Shown: positions 30,354 to 45,884, counted from the stretch's first letter. The stretch is DNA of 64,000 nt from Cacajao melanocephalus (GCA_963573385.1 CAUYLG010059277.1:62001-126000), one strand, 5' to 3'. Translations and numbers: made by a program. Notes: a model not told the origin generated them from the sequence alone.

Positions 30354-30500
30354 GGCGGGGTGTGGTGGCTCATGCCTGTAAAACCAGTACTTTGGAGGCC
30401 GAGGTGGGAAGATCGCTTGAAGCCAGGAGTTCAAGACCACCTTGGGCAACACAGCAAGACTGCTGTTCTAGTAACAAACAAATAAAAAAAGAAAGAAAGA
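30354..30500 (+). mobile_element. Alu left monomer (FLAM-like), sense
   Basis: The single monomer starts GGCGGGGTGTGGTGGCTCATG and ends in an A-rich GAAA tail. The duplication AAGGTTACAGCTT / AAGGTTACAACTT lies at 30,341-30,353 and 30,501-30,513. Confidence 0.92.
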
Positions 30501-30642
30501 AAGGTTACAACTTGCCTGCCTCACTCAGCATGTATGAGTGAGGTCTATGTGTGGAGAATTAAATGCTATGGGAAGCAGGAAAAGCTCGTGGCTATCTCTG
30601 AACTCTGGAGGCTTGGCAGGCACAGCTTCTCTGCTGTGCAGT

Positions 30643-30958
30643 CATCTCCCTTAGCCGCGGTTTCACCTTTCGAGGTTTGGGTTACAGTCAGCCTTGGTCT
30701 GAAAATATTATAATATTTTGAGAGAAACGGAGACCACATTCACATCACTTTTATTATAGTATATTGTTATAATTGTTTTATTTTTTATCACTAATGTAAT
30801 CTCTTAATGTGTGTGCCTCATTTGTAAATTAAACTTCATCATCGGTCCTATATATATAGGAAAAAACAGCATACATAGGATTTGGTGCTATCCAAGTTTT
30901 CAGGCATCTACTGGGGGTCTCGGGACATATCTTTCTGGGATGAGGGGGGCTACAATAC
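30643..30958 (+). mobile_element. Tigger-family DNA transposon relic (MITE)
   Basis: The left end CAGTCATCTCCCTTAGCCGC with GGTTTCAC, the internal GGTCTGAAAATATTATAAT, AATTAAACTTCATCATCGGT and GGAAAAAACAGCATA, and the right end CTACTGGGGGTCTC to GGGGGGCTACAATACT all fit a Tigger1-type terminal pair with the transposase region deleted. The imperfect inverted ends can be paired by eye. Confidence 0.85.
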
Positions 30959-31104
30959 TCTTTCTCACCCTATATTGTAATTATTTATGAACATGTCTTC
31001 TCATCTCAATATGAAATGGCATTTAAAACACTCATAAACTTGGCAGATTTATTTTCTGGTTTCACAGGTCCTCTGTGCTCTTTGCTCTGTATTTCCTTAG
31101 CCTT

Positions 31105-31590
31105 TATACTCACTGTGTCCATTAGGGTATCTACCAGGATGTATTGCAGTCCTCTATTCAAAAATATTACAAACATTTTCACATACACAAAAAAACTAAT
31201 AGCGTAATCAGCCCCATATACTCATTACCCAGCTTCCACAGTCATTCAGATTATGCCAGGCTGGCTTCCTCTCTCTCTTTTTCCCCCTTTCCCTCTGAAA
31301 GGAATATTCCTGAAATATTTTAAAGCAAATGTCTAATGCCATGTCATTTTGCCTCTATACAATCCAGTATATAACTCTTTTTAAAAGGACATTCGCTTGC
31401 AAAACCAGACTCCCATTACTGCATGTAATGGAATTAACAGTAATTGTTTGACATCATGTGTCCACATGCAGATATCTTTGATTGTGTCAGAAATGACCTT
31501 TAGAGTTGGTTTGTTTGAATGAGGATCCAGTCTGTATGCCGCATTAGGCCATTAGTCCTCTTATGCCTGGCTTAGTTTGGAGGAGCGCCC
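31105..31590 (-). mobile_element. Ancient LINE fragment, antisense (class uncertain)
   Basis: The stretch contains ACTCATTACCCAGCTTCCAC, TTTTAAAGCAAATGTCTAAT and GTTGGTTTGTTTGAATGAGG. These belong to a common old mammalian repeat that I place with L1M-grade LINEs on the minus strand. I cannot name the subfamily. Confidence 0.55.
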
Positions 31591-31629
31591 TCTCTTTAAC
31601 TAGCCATTACCCTCTGTGTTAATTGCCTA

Positions 31630-31785
31630 TCTCCCCCACTGCATGGGGAGCCCCTTCAGATGAGCCCACCTTTTTGCTGTGCTAGATCCTCAGCACTGAG
31701 CGCCGTGTCTGGGACACGCAGAGGCTCCGTGAGCATCTGTCCAGTTGTGTCGTTGCCACTCAGGAAATGTGCTTTGAATGAATGA
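31630..31785 (+). mobile_element. L2 LINE 3' end
   Basis: L2 terminal wording is visible: ATCTCCCCCACTGCATGGGG, CCTCAGCACTGAGCG and TTTGAATGAATGAGCC. Confidence 0.7.
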
Positions 31786-31790
31786 GCCTG

Positions 31791-32545
31791 GTCATGGATT
31801 TGTGTGACTTCCAGTGCATGTGCTTAGATAAGAGGTTTTAAAAAAATGTCTTGCTCACGTGTGGACATTTCCTCAGCAAGCGTCAGTCTGTAAACATCCT
31901 GAAATAAAATAGAAGAACTGTTTGCTGCTCACCCTCACCATGCTGGTTGATGGTGGGGAGCCCAGACAGCTGCATATGTGCGTTGATCAGCAGCCGGCCT
32001 CCGCAGGTCACATGTGGGGCTGATGGAGACTGAGGTCACTTCTGTCCAAGCTTGGAATTCCGCCACAGGAATGATCATGTTATGACCCAGAAACTTGGCG
32101 CTGGGCTTGGTGGAAACCACTCACCTTTTCTTCTTCCTTCTCTCTCTGTACGGTGCTGCTTCCCCCATGCTTTCCAGAGCCTTCTCTCACCTGCCTTACT
32201 CTTGGGTAAGTTGTGGTGTCTTCTTCAAATCACTGTTCATCCACAACTGGGCAGATCGTGATGGAAATGAGTGTTTATAACCTTCAAGTGTCTGGCGTGA
32301 ATTTGCTCTATAGAGTTAGTACCACCACTGGCACCTTTATGGGTGACCTAATGAAGGAGACCGGAGGCTCAAGAGGGCAGGAGAAGATGTGCCAGCTTCT
32401 CTTGGTAATGGACTTCATACCTAGTTCTCTCACCAGAAGTCCTCAGGAGTGCTGGGCACCTTGATAGGCATCTTTTACCCATCCAGCAAAGGCCCTTCCC
32501 TGCAAATAGCCCTCAACATGAAGACATGGTTTGTTTGGGGCTTTT
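31791..32545. other. Unique sequence, no gene seen
   Basis: I recognise no repeat or exon in this stretch. Confidence 0.35.
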
Positions 32546-32719
32546 TTTTTTTTCCTTTTTAACACAGACAGGCTTTTTATTTTTATTTTTTATTTTTAGT
32601 AGAGATGAAGTCTTACTATGTGGCCCAGGCTGGTATCAAACTCCTGAGATCAAGTGATTTGCCTGCCTTGACCTTTCAAAGTACTGGGATCACAGGTATG
32701 AATGACCATGCCAGGCCCA
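32546..32719 (-). mobile_element. Alu left monomer (FLAM/AluJ-like), antisense
   Basis: The wording TTTTTAGTAGAGATGAAGTC to CATGCCAGGCCCAGCC, with a T-rich left end, is one Alu-type monomer on the minus strand. Confidence 0.85.
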
Positions 32720-33729
32720 GCCTTTTGCACTAGGAGAAAATCTAACAAAAATTTAAGTCTTCTGACTCTGCATAGCAGTTGCTAGAGTTGATTTTTTTCC
32801 TTTATCTTTTGCTTTTCAGTACTTTTTTTCAAAATTTTTGTGGGACAAATATTTTATTTTTTTAATGGAAAATCCAAATATTATTTTCTTAAAAAAGGAG
32901 ACTCTTTTCAATCAATTTGAAGTATGTAGACAGAATTATACATGTATTTGGTACAGTTTTACATGCAGATAAAGCCACAGCACTATTGGGATTTTGATAT
33001 TTGCTTGGATCATTTTTTCACAATGAACGTATCCAGACTTTCTAAAAGTTAGAAAATAAAGAAAGCTGGGGCTTGGAGACAGGAAGCTATGAAACCCATG
33101 TAGCCCTACTCTCTTTCCCTTTCTGCTTCCTCCCTTGCTATCCCCCAAATGAAGTCTTTCTAATGTTTGGCTCTTGATTTTGAGTTTTTCTTTTTTATTC
33201 AGGAAGGTTGAGCCCTCAGGGGAGGGCAGAATGACACAGAGCGCTAAGACCAGGCAGAGCAAAGTTCCAGGCTCCAGTGGCTGGTCTTGTCCTCCCAGGA
33301 AAGTGCCTGATGGCCAAACACCCTGCTGCCTCACTTTGGGGTGCCTATACCCCTCCCTCCTCCAGTTTCTGTTTTTCTCCCTACACCCTCCCCAAAGGTA
33401 GACAGCATAGCTGGCCTGGGCTGATAAGGCTTCTTCCTAAAGCATCAGTCACGTGGCCTCAGAAATTCAGAGCCGGTGGGAGTGGTAGGTGACTTTGGCC
33501 CTCTGTTCACAAACAAACTTTCACTGTGGGATTGGGCCAACCACGGGGTCTGATTTGGAGATGCTTCCCTTCTCTGTCAGCTGCTCATGTCTCCCGTGAA
33601 GAGCCTTTTGTGATGACCATATATGGAATAGTGTCCGAAGTGCCACTTCACTGTACCTGTCTTTGCATCTAAACATCACTACCGTCATCATGGGACAAAC
33701 TGCCCATCTCAGTGGTGTCTGGCATGGAG

Positions 33730-33730
<1 letters not shown>
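32720..33730. other. Unique sequence, no gene seen
   Basis: The AT-rich part at 32,790-33,060 could be an eroded LINE. Nothing is firm. Confidence 0.3.

Positions 33731-33765
<35 letters not shown>
33731..33765 (+). repeat. (TG)n microsatellite
   Basis: There are 35 bases of uninterrupted TG (17.5 units), preceded by GGAGC and followed by ATAG. The length suggests polymorphism. Confidence 0.97.
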
Positions 33766-33768
<3 letters not shown>

Positions 33769-34856
33769 GTGCTGGTGATTTTAGGATTGAAATTTTTAAT
33801 TTGTCCTTATTTGGGCTAATGTTTCTCTCCCCTGAGGATCAGGATAATTTCCCTGCCTTCTTCTTTCTCTCAAATCTCTGCCTCCCAGTGGCTGTCCTGA
33901 ACCTTGCGGCACCTGCATTCCTTCCAAGGCTTGGTTAGATTTCTTTGATGAATTACAGAGGTAAGGGCAGGCACAAGAACTGTGCTTCCTGCTGGTTTAG
34001 AGCTCAGGTTTTTCTCCCTCGCTGGGCAGGAGAGTACGTTTAATGTAGACATTCTTTCTGCTGGCAGCAAGAGGAGGGCAGCAAGGGGTCGGACAGTGGT
34101 CCCCGGTCCCTGAGCCACTGCAACAGCAGGTTTATGGGACATCTGCAGACCCAAGGTCCTAGCACACCCAGCCCAGAAGCCCAGCACATGCCAGAGACAT
34201 GAGTGGGAGTCTAAGAACACCCTGTTCTAGCCTTGCTGCAGTGGTACCAACAGGTTGAGGTGCAGAAACTACTTCTTTGCTCCCATGACTCTGAATGGCT
34301 GGCCCTGGCCGCTTATCTGAATCCTGACTTATCTGGTGAAGTTTTGTGGGATCTCAGTGTATAGTGTGTTGGAGCCGGGAGAATGAGGTGTAGGGGGAAA
34401 TGAAGAAGCGGCTCTCACTAACAAGGGCTGCTCTCTGAAACAGCGTGGGCCCATGGTCTGCCGGGGGCTTGGTTGCTGAGCCCTTGCTGTACAACTGTTC
34501 ATCCAAAAGGAGCAGAATGGGGGTTGGGTGCTGTGTGTAGAGTTTGTGGCTGCTGTCAAGTCAGCTCTGTGTTTCAGGACAGCCAGGCTTTGCACAATTT
34601 GATGCAAAGGTAATAAGATCAGGATCTCCCCGCTTGTAGGAAGGAGGTGTCTGATGGCGAAATGAAAGGAAAACAGAATAGAGGAACACAACACACAGGG
34701 GGATTTCCAGACCTCCTTCCAGACCCTCAGGGAGAGGATTCAGTCAGTCTTTTTCATCAGAGAATGTCCTGTGAAGCTCGTGCAGTTGGACCCTTGGGAC
34801 CTGTGTTGGGAGATCTTCCCAACCACCTGCCTGGAGTTGCTGCACTTTACTGTTGT
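33766..34856. other. Unique sequence, no gene seen
   Basis: I recognise no repeat or exon in this stretch. Confidence 0.35.
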
Positions 34857-34916
34857 GAAAGAGGAGGAGGGGGGAGGAGGAGGAGGAGGAGGAGGAGCGG
34901 GGGAGGGGGGAGGAAG
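34857..34916 (+). repeat. (GGA)n purine tract
   Basis: Bases 34,857-34,897 are purines only, mostly GGA units. After a single C, 34,899-34,916 continue as G/A with GGGGG and GGGGGG runs. The tract can form G-quadruplex or triplex structures. Confidence 0.93.
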
Positions 34917-35524
34917 CACTGTATGAAATTTCAGGCTTCTTCTGGATACCAGTTTGCCCCAACCAGAGGACCTAGAAGGTCTTGCTTGGTCTTGCTTGGG
35001 TGTGTCTGTTATCTTGTATCTTGGACTTTTTAAAAAGTGACTTACCCACATATACATGCATATATGAGTGGTCCTCATCCCACGCATGCGTAGATGCATA
35101 GGACTTACCTTCACACACACATACAGATGCATGGTAAGATACTCACTCAGGACAAAGGAAATTGAATGAACGGTACATCTCCCTTCTTTCCCTGTCCTCT
35201 AGCCCTCGGTTTTTACCTTCTTGGCAGCTGTTGTCCCCAGCCCCCTGCGGATCCTTCCAGACATAGTGTAGGCATGTCCTGGTGCCTGTTCCCCTTCTGC
35301 CCTTCCTGGGGCCTGCTGAGAAGTGACCAGGACGTGGAGAGACAGGGCCCACAGGGCTGCAGAGACTTGGCCATGGTGGCATTTGGCCAAGGCCTAACTA
35401 CTGCCCCTCCCACCCTACTCTGCCAGTTCTTTCCTTTAGGAGTCCCCTTGTGTTCAGTCTGGGGGTTCAAAGAGTCTGGACTCTGAGAATAAACTTCAGG
35501 GGCCATGTTGTGAATGCAGGTGAT
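34917..35524. other. Unique sequence, no gene seen
   Basis: A 10-bp palindrome, ACGCATGCGT, lies at 35,082-35,091 near several ATGCAT steps. I recognise no repeat or exon. Confidence 0.35.
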
Positions 35525-35700
35525 ATAGGCAAAAACAAAAAGCACTAAGACAGACTGGTGTTCAAATCCTAGCTGTGTGGCCTCGGACAAGTTCATGAAT
35601 CCTGGTATTTTGGTCTACATAAAGGAGGTAATTATACCTATTTCAAGAGCTTGATCTGGAGATGAAATTAAAATATTTGTGAAGTACCTTGCATGGCTAG
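35525..35700 (+). mobile_element. MIR SINE, sense
   Basis: MIR wording is clear: TGGTGTTCAAATCCTAGCTG, GTGGCCTCGGACAAGTTCAT, GAGGTAATTATACCTATTTC. A (GTT)n run follows at 35,720-35,739. Confidence 0.85.
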
Positions 35701-35851
35701 ACACTCCAAAATGTCAGCTTTTGTTGTTGTTGTTGTTGATTTGTTTTTTCACATTTAACGAGCGACCCATTGCCAGAATGAATGACACTGGTACGGAATC
35801 TCTGGATGGCTTTCTGGAAATCCTCGAGGTGGGTTCCTGAGCTTTGCCTTT

Positions 35852-35865
35852 CCTGCAGAGGGCGG
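35852..35865 (+). promoter_or_regulatory. CTCF-like motif near the candidate enhancer
   Basis: CCTGCAGAGGGCGG matches CCASYAGRKGGCRS at 13 of 14 positions. Roughly one such match is expected by chance in 64 kb on two strands, so on its own this is weak. Confidence 0.3.
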
Positions 35866-36029
35866 CCAGTTCTCCATTTTCTACCAAGTTGAGCTGGCCC
35901 CACTACCTCCTCCTCCCTGTGGGGAGCCAACCTCCATCCTCTCCAGCCGCTGGACACCGCCTCCTCCTCTGCCCTTGACCCCTGACCCCTCCTCTCCATT
36001 TCCCTGGGCTCTGGGGTCCCCCTTCCTCC

Positions 36030-36370
36030 CTTGAGAACAGGATGCTGCCTGCCGCCTGGAGAGCGCTATGGGCTGTTTATGGCTGCTCTCTGGGGTGTTT
36101 ATGTTGTATCTCTTCAGAAGCTCCTAGCAGATGTCTGTTTATTGCTGAAACTTCATCTACAGCATGAGAGGAGAGAGGCTATTTTTAAAGGTCTTTAATT
36201 GGCATGGCTGCACAATACAGCTTAGATTGCCTCCAAGTTTAATTTTCATCGCTCTTATGCTCTATTCATTATGAAACCCTTCAAATCCAGCCTGAGAGGC
36301 GTTATATGTCCTGATTTTAGAGCAGCACTTAAATTTAGCAGACAGTTGTAATCTCTTAAAAAGGTAGGCC
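36030..36370. promoter_or_regulatory. Candidate developmental enhancer (repeat-free, TF-site-dense)
   Basis: The block contains no interspersed repeat and a dense set of sites. Three forkhead-type TGTTTAT(G/T) lie at 36,074-36,081, 36,096-36,103 and 36,136-36,143. A MEF2-like CTATTTTTAA lies at 36,179-36,188, a homeodomain TAATTG at 36,197-36,202, and a TTCATTATGAA dyad at 36,265-36,275. It changes abruptly from the GC-rich sequence on its left to AT-rich text with few CpGs, the usual look of a conserved non-coding element. Activity and conservation are inference. Confidence 0.45.
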
Positions 36371-36639
36371 AAGGAGGTGAAGGCAACTGGCTGACTGTCT
36401 TTTGTCTAGGCCGAGCCAGATGGCATGAATGGGAGCAGTGTTTCTGTGCCCATGGAATGCAACACCCTCCCCCCACTTCTGCCCCTTCCTTCCACCTGCA
36501 GTGGTTGAGGCCCGCCCTCATATGCCACCTGCCGATTGGCTCTAGCTGTCCCCTTCCCTTTGGACTCAGGTGGGGCTTGAAATGATGAGAGAGTAGAACT
36601 GGGGTAGTTTCAAATGACACTGACCTCCCAGGAGGGAGG

Positions 36640-36880
36640 AGGCAGCAGAGGCCATGAGTCACAGAACCTCGGGATATCAGGTTGGATGGGCCTTATGGGA
36701 TCGTCTAGTTCTCATCCTGGCCACCTTGTTTTACCTATGGAGAAACTGACACTCATGCTTCTTGATGCTGAGTGGAGGACAGAGAGGTGTTTCTTGCTCA
36801 GGGTCACCCAGCCAGGTCAGAGTCAGGTCTCTTTTCCATCCACCATTTCCCACCAGGCTGTGGTCCTTGACCAGTCTAAG
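36640..36880 (-). mobile_element. MIR-type SINE relic, antisense
   Basis: The features TTGTTTTACCTATGGAGAAA and CTCAGGGTCACCCAGCCAGG, with TCAGAGTCAGGTCTC, fit an antisense mammalian-wide SINE. The exact family is uncertain. Confidence 0.55.
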
Positions 36881-37439
36881 GCAGCTGTGCTTAAAGTTAG
36901 CTGCCTTTACTGAAGGACGGAGCCTCATTCTCCCTTCCTAACACCTCCCACATTCTTTGAATTTATGCTGTGTACACTTGTAGCACTGGCTGGACTCAGT
37001 CCCCAAGTCTTTCCTTATCATAAACACCTTCCCCAGAGTCTTGGTACTTAGAATTCCCACCTTTGTTCCCAGCCCTTCTCTGTAGAGGCCCTTTGTTAAA
37101 AATACAGAATTTAACTTGGAAGGACCATATGTTGACAGAGAGGAGTTTATATCTGATTAGCTGTCAGCCAAGGGCTGAACCTTGAGAAGATGGGGCATAG
37201 GATGAGTCAGCTGGGAACAGAAGGAGGAGGGAATCTTGAGAGATGGTAAATAGGGTGCTGGGGGCATCAATAGCCATAGGCCCAGGCTCCGAGCTCACAG
37301 CGTGCAGCTATTGGGCTGGAGTCCCTCTGATGACTGACAGAAGCTGCCTGCTCTTCTAACACATGGAGGGAGGTGCATTAGACAAGCTCACCTGTGCCCA
37401 CACACCAAGACAGAGTATGGAATGTTCACAGAGTCCCAC
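36881..37439. other. Unique sequence, no gene seen
   Basis: I recognise no repeat or exon in this stretch. Confidence 0.35.
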
Positions 37440-37680
37440 AGTGAGGGAGCCAGGGGAGACTTCCTGGAGGAGGTGGAGTTTGTAGGTTGAGAAGGGTATT
37501 GGAAAATAGGTATGATTTCCACAGGCAGAGATGGGCAGAGGTAATGGCACAAAGAGATATACAAAAGTGAGGGCACAGTCAGGGTACCACGTGGTAGAAA
37601 CGTGGGGGCTGCCTGGGGAAGCTGAGGCTGGAATCAGGCTGCTCTGAGGTGTGGAGGACTCTGAGTTCTGGGTGTGGTGT
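37440..37680 (+). mobile_element. L2 LINE relic
   Basis: L2 body wording is visible: GAGACTTCCTGGAGGAGGTG, GGTAATGGCACAAAGAG and GGGGGCTGCCTGGGGAAGCT. Confidence 0.6.
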
Positions 37681-38949
37681 GAGTGTGGACTGAACCCAGC
37701 AGAATGTGGGAAGCTGTCAGAGAGGGATACTCGGAGCTGTCCTTCAGGGCGCTGCCCTCTGTTCATGGGTGGTGCACACTGCCAGACAGCTGCCATTCCC
37801 TTGGACTGAGGCAGCTTGTGGGGAACAGGGTGGGGGGCAGTAAGGCTGGGCCCTTAAAAAGACTTTGTCTGTATCCTGAGTTTTGACCCATAGCCTTCTT
37901 TGTGAAGGAAGTCTGCATGAAAGCGTTGTCTCTGGTATATCAGGAAGGCCGCCCTTTTTGGAACTGCTTGTTAGGATCTTAGGATATGGGACAAATGTCA
38001 CGTTCTGCAGCTTGTGCCCCCAAGTGTGGCTGTCTGAGCTTTGGTGGCTCTTGCCTCTGTGTAGCAAACAGCATCTCCTCCACTTTCACCACCTTGTTGC
38101 AGGCTAAACCCTTCACGCTGATCCTTCTCCTGCCTCAAGGTCAATTTGAGGGGAATAAATAGGGTGTCGAGGTGCTGAGCTCCTCTGGGGGCTACTCCCA
38201 GAGCAGAAGCAGGAGTTCCTGTCTGCATGGGAGGGAGGCAGCAAAGCTGGGGTGGTGCAGGAACCCAGGTGACCACCTTCTCCAAAGAAAGCGCCTTTGG
38301 AAGAATTGGCTCTTTAGGCATCAGCAGCTCTCAGAGCATTTGTACCATCGTCTGGAATGACGCTGCTTTTCTCCCCTGTGCAGCCTCCCAATCCCCTGAA
38401 GATCCCCTTCAAGTGTGTCCTGCCCCGGTTTTCTGTGTGCACACTGAGTTTCCTTCTCCAGTTGTGGAGGGAGCTCCGGCAGGCTAGAGAACCTGGAGCT
38501 GGACTGGATTGGCCTGGGCAGGTGGAGTGGTAGGGGGCTGGTTGCCTCCCAGCCCTCTGGCCATGCTGGCCACAGGGAGATGCATAAAGGCTGAGTTAAG
38601 CTTCCGCCTGCTCCCGTGTTAACTGGCAGGTGGGAGGCACCACAACCTGGTACATTTTCAGCTTTGCCATTTGAGCAGGGCTGGCACCTGTTCTCTACCA
38701 TCTGTCTCAGGGACACCTTTGCTTTATGTGATGGAATAAATTGTTCCTGCAAGCAGCAAATGGAATGAGTTTAGTGCTACTGATGGGAACTAACAATGGG
38801 GTTTGGGGTGGGGCCCTGCAATTGGCTTGCTTTCTTTTTTGGCCTACGATCAGTGCTACCCATATGAGGCCAAGCTGGTTTGTTCACTGATGGATAAATG
38901 GATTGCTCAGTGCATTCATTCTGTCAACCAAGATTTTTGGAGTACTCTC
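37681..38949. other. Unique sequence, no gene seen
   Basis: Several overlapping frames of 86-146 codons occur on both strands, but none has a recognisable domain or splice framing. Confidence 0.35.
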
Positions 38950-39165
38950 AATTTGAAGCATGCTGTCACAGATAGACCATGGGTTTTCAGTCACTGTAAA
39001 CATTGGACAAGCCACACACTTACTATCTCTGAACCTCGGGTTTGTCCTCTGTAAAACAGGAGCGATGCAACTTACCTCACAGGGTGGTTGAGAGAATTAA
39101 ATGGGGCAATGGGCATAGCACCTACCTGTCATGGTGCCTGGCACATAGTGGCATGCAGGTGGCCT
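38950..39165 (+). mobile_element. MIR SINE, sense, near full length
   Basis: MIR features run in order: GGACAAGCCACACACTTACT, CCTCTGTAAAACAGGAGCGA, CTTACCTCACAGGGTGGTTG, GTGCCTGGCACATAGTGG. Confidence 0.9.
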
Positions 39166-39288
39166 CTTCCCCTCTGGCCCATTCCTGAACTGGCCCACAG
39201 GAGTCTTGGAGCCCAGATGTGGGCAGGGTTCCTTGTTGCCGCAGGCCACCCATTCCGTACTGGCACCTAAGTGCCTTTTACCTTTAAT

Positions 39289-43164
<3,876 letters not shown>

Positions 43165-43780
43165 TGAGAAGCATTTATTGAACATCTACTCTGTGCCATA
43201 GGCTCTGTGCCATGGGATGACAAGATGGATAAGGCATAGCTTCTCCTCCCAAAGTGTTTATAGTGGGCTTGGGAAAGCAAGGCTTGTGTGTGTAAAAAAA
43301 AAAACAAAAACAAAAACACAAAACAAGTAACAGGAGATTTTCGTAACAGTTCAGCTCAATCACAGAAGAAAAACCACAAGGTAGTTGGTGACTAATGTCT
43401 GTCTGCCTGGAGGAGGCAGCAGTGGGTGTGGGGAGCATTTTCTGTGGGCTAGAGAGGGCCTGAAAAGCTTCCTGGAGGAGGGAGTGGAGGTGGCGGCAGC
43501 AGCAGCATTTGATCTGGATCCTGATGGGTAGTTGCAGTGTAGATGGATAAGCTGGGAGTAAGAAGAGAGCATCTCTAGTGGGTGTTGAGGCCAGGGGAAA
43601 TGGGGAATTGCCTGGTTTGAAGTTGGGCAGAAGGAGATGAAGCTGGGCAGGCGAGTGTAGGACAGATGTAAAGAGCCTTCGATGAGAGAGATTGAGTTGG
43701 AGCGTGCTGAACTTCAGAACAGGGATGGGAGGAGGAAGGCCCAGGATCTCACAGGGAACTCTTGTAAATCTCAGGAAGAC
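43165..43780 (+). mobile_element. L2 LINE relic with internal (CAAAA)n
   Basis: L2 wording is visible: GCATTTATTGAACATCTACT, CTGTGCCATGGGATGACAAG, GAAAAGCTTCCTGGAGGAGG, AGAGATTGAGTTGGAGCG. An A-rich CAAAA run lies at about 43,296-43,326. The 203-codon minus-strand frame at 43,175-43,786 is the antisense of this relic. Confidence 0.65.
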
Positions 43781-43909
43781 GGACAAGACAGGGTCTAGCT
43801 CCCAGACATTTCAGTTTAGGCATCTGTAGACTCCAGGAGGCTGGAGGCATGCCAGCCATTCTTTCACCATTGCTGTGTGGGGACATTTTCTTCTTAGGCA
43901 TTTTACATG

Positions 43910-44455
43910 TCTGCTCATTCACTCATTCGGCAGGTATTTATGAGCTCTTACTCTGTGGCAGGCACTGTTCTAGGTGCTGGGTTACAGCCGGGAAAAAACA
44001 AAACAGGATCACATCCCTTGCCACATTCCCAGAAGAAAAGAGGGATGATAAACAAGTGAGTTACATGCGTGGGAGGCCAGGTGATGAGAGGTAGGGCAGA
44101 GAAATCAAAGCAGGGAAGGAGATAGCGTGTGCTACAGGGGGAAGGAAGCAGTGTGGGGAGGGCTGTAATTTTAAATAGAGTGGTTAGGGAAGGTTTCACT
44201 GACTCACCCTGTCACTGGGACTTTGTCTGGGATCATCAGGAAGGAGGCAAGGTCAGATCCTACTGGGATCTTGAGCCCAGAGTTGATCCTCTTCAACCTG
44301 TTGGGGGTCTTTGGCTAGGCAGTAGGGAGCCTTTGAGTGTTCTTGAGCAGAGGAGTGACGTGTGGGGCAATCTCCCTTGTGGCTTTGTAGGGGATGGGAT
44401 ATAGGAGGCTGAGACAGGAGAGCAGAGATTCAGGAGGAGATGAGCACTGTAGACT
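43910..44455 (+). mobile_element. L2 LINE relic, long
   Basis: This is the best L2 body in the window: TCATTCACTCATTCGGCAGG, CAGGCACTGTTCTAGGTGCT, AAATAGAGTGGTTAGGGAAG, GTTCTTGAGCAGAGGAGTGA. Confidence 0.85.
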
Positions 44456-44464
44456 AAAAACGTC

Positions 44465-44635
44465 CACTCATTTGACGCTTTTCTGCCTGTGCCGCACGCT
44501 CCCCATCTGTAAAATGGAGATTAATGGTACTTACCTTATAGGCACGTTTTCAAGAGGATGAAATGGGTTACTGAATGCAGAATAGTTAGAATAGCACCTG
44601 ACATATAGCAAGTGCCTAAAAATACTGTCTTGCTC
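44465..44635 (+). mobile_element. MIR SINE, sense
   Basis: MIR wording is clear: CCCCATCTGTAAAATGGAGA, GGTACTTACCTTATAGGCAC, AGCACCTGACATATAGCAAG. A further MIR-like scrap occurs at 44,740-44,820. Confidence 0.85.
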
Positions 44636-44899
44636 GACTCTCTGTCTCTCTGTCTGAATATATATGTGTGTGCCACCTTTATGTGCTGGGGACATCTTTT
44701 CTTGTTCTAAAACCCAGTCAGATGAAGAAAATCATGATGCTTTTCAGGATTAAATGAGATAATCCACGTAGTGGATCTAGATTATGGCGGATGAATCCTA
44801 GGTGAATACTAGTTAAAAGTACTACTATTACCACCAGATCTTACCTTGAAGAAAATGATTTTGCAATGGAAATCCTTTGTAAAGTCTTCCGATTCAACC

Positions 44900-45080
44900 G
44901 TTGTTCATCAAGACTGTGGCGTGCCAGGTGCTGCACTAGGCATATCATCCCATTTCATCTTTGCAGTAACTGCTCAAGATAATCAGTGTTGACCACATCT
45001 TACAGATGAGGACACAGACGCCCAGAGAGACTAAGACTTGCCAAGGTCACACAGCCAGTAAACGGCAGAGCTGGGATTAT
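44900..45080 (-). mobile_element. MIR SINE, antisense
   Basis: Antisense MIR wording is clear: CTTACAGATGAGGACACAGA, TGCCAAGGTCACACAGCCAG, GGCAGAGCTGGGATTATCC. Confidence 0.9.
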
Positions 45081-45349
45081 CCACGAGTGGTCCATTGTAT
45101 AAATGTAAATGTTGACATATAGGTTCTAATATCAGTCTCCCTTGGTATTAGGTACCCACAGAGAGGTACAGGGAGAGCAGAGGCAGGCCAACTTCCAGGA
45201 CAGATCAGGGCAACATGAACGTAGTAGGGAAAGCATGGGTGGGAGACACTGTGGGTGAGGCAGTACCTTTCTTCAATGACTCAGCCCTGCAGGCCTTATT
45301 GGAGCCTTTCAGCTACCCTCTCAGAGTTTATCTGAAACCCATTTTGGTT

Positions 45350-45565
45350 TCCAAAAAGAAGCAGAGCCTGGCAGGTTCAAATCCTGGCTCCATCACTTAC
45401 CAGTCATGTAAGTCCAAGATAGGAGTCCATGTCTGTGTGCCTCACCTTTGTCATCTGCAAACTTGCTCCATAGGGTTTTTATGACAATTAATATCAGAGA
45501 AGATATGACAACACTTAGAACAGTGCCTGGCCATAGCAAGCACTCTGAAAGAGTTATTATGTGAA
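45350..45565 (+). mobile_element. MIR SINE, sense
   Basis: MIR wording is clear: GGCAGGTTCAAATCCTGGCT, CCATCACTTACCAGTCATG, AGAACAGTGCCTGGCCATAG. Confidence 0.9.
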
Positions 45566-45884
45566 TAATATTACATTATTTTTATATTGTAAGTGCCTTC
45601 TTAATCTCTGAGGTCAGAATAGAATGTCCCATCCTCTCTGCAGGATGATTCTGTAACACATTCTGTTTTGCCTTATTATATGGATGTGGGTATAGGTCTC
45701 CTCTTGACAGTGAATAGAATTCAATCAGCATCTTTCTAAAATCCCCGAAGACTTGTGCTTTGTCCTAGAAGCTGTCAATAGAGATTTGCCAAAAGCAGTG
45801 ATTTCTGGTTTTCTTTTACCCTTCAAGCCACTTATTCTGACCTGAAGACACCTCCCAGGATTTGGAAAATGTCTGATATTTCCA

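Noticed and set aside
35756..35824. Possible small coding exon starting ATGAATGACACTGG and ending at a GTGGGT donor
   Set aside because: It gives only 17 codons, the acceptor is poor, and the flank is a MIR followed by a GTT run. It is not better than chance.
43175..43786. 203-codon minus-strand open frame
   Set aside because: It is antisense to an L2 relic and has no homology I recognise.
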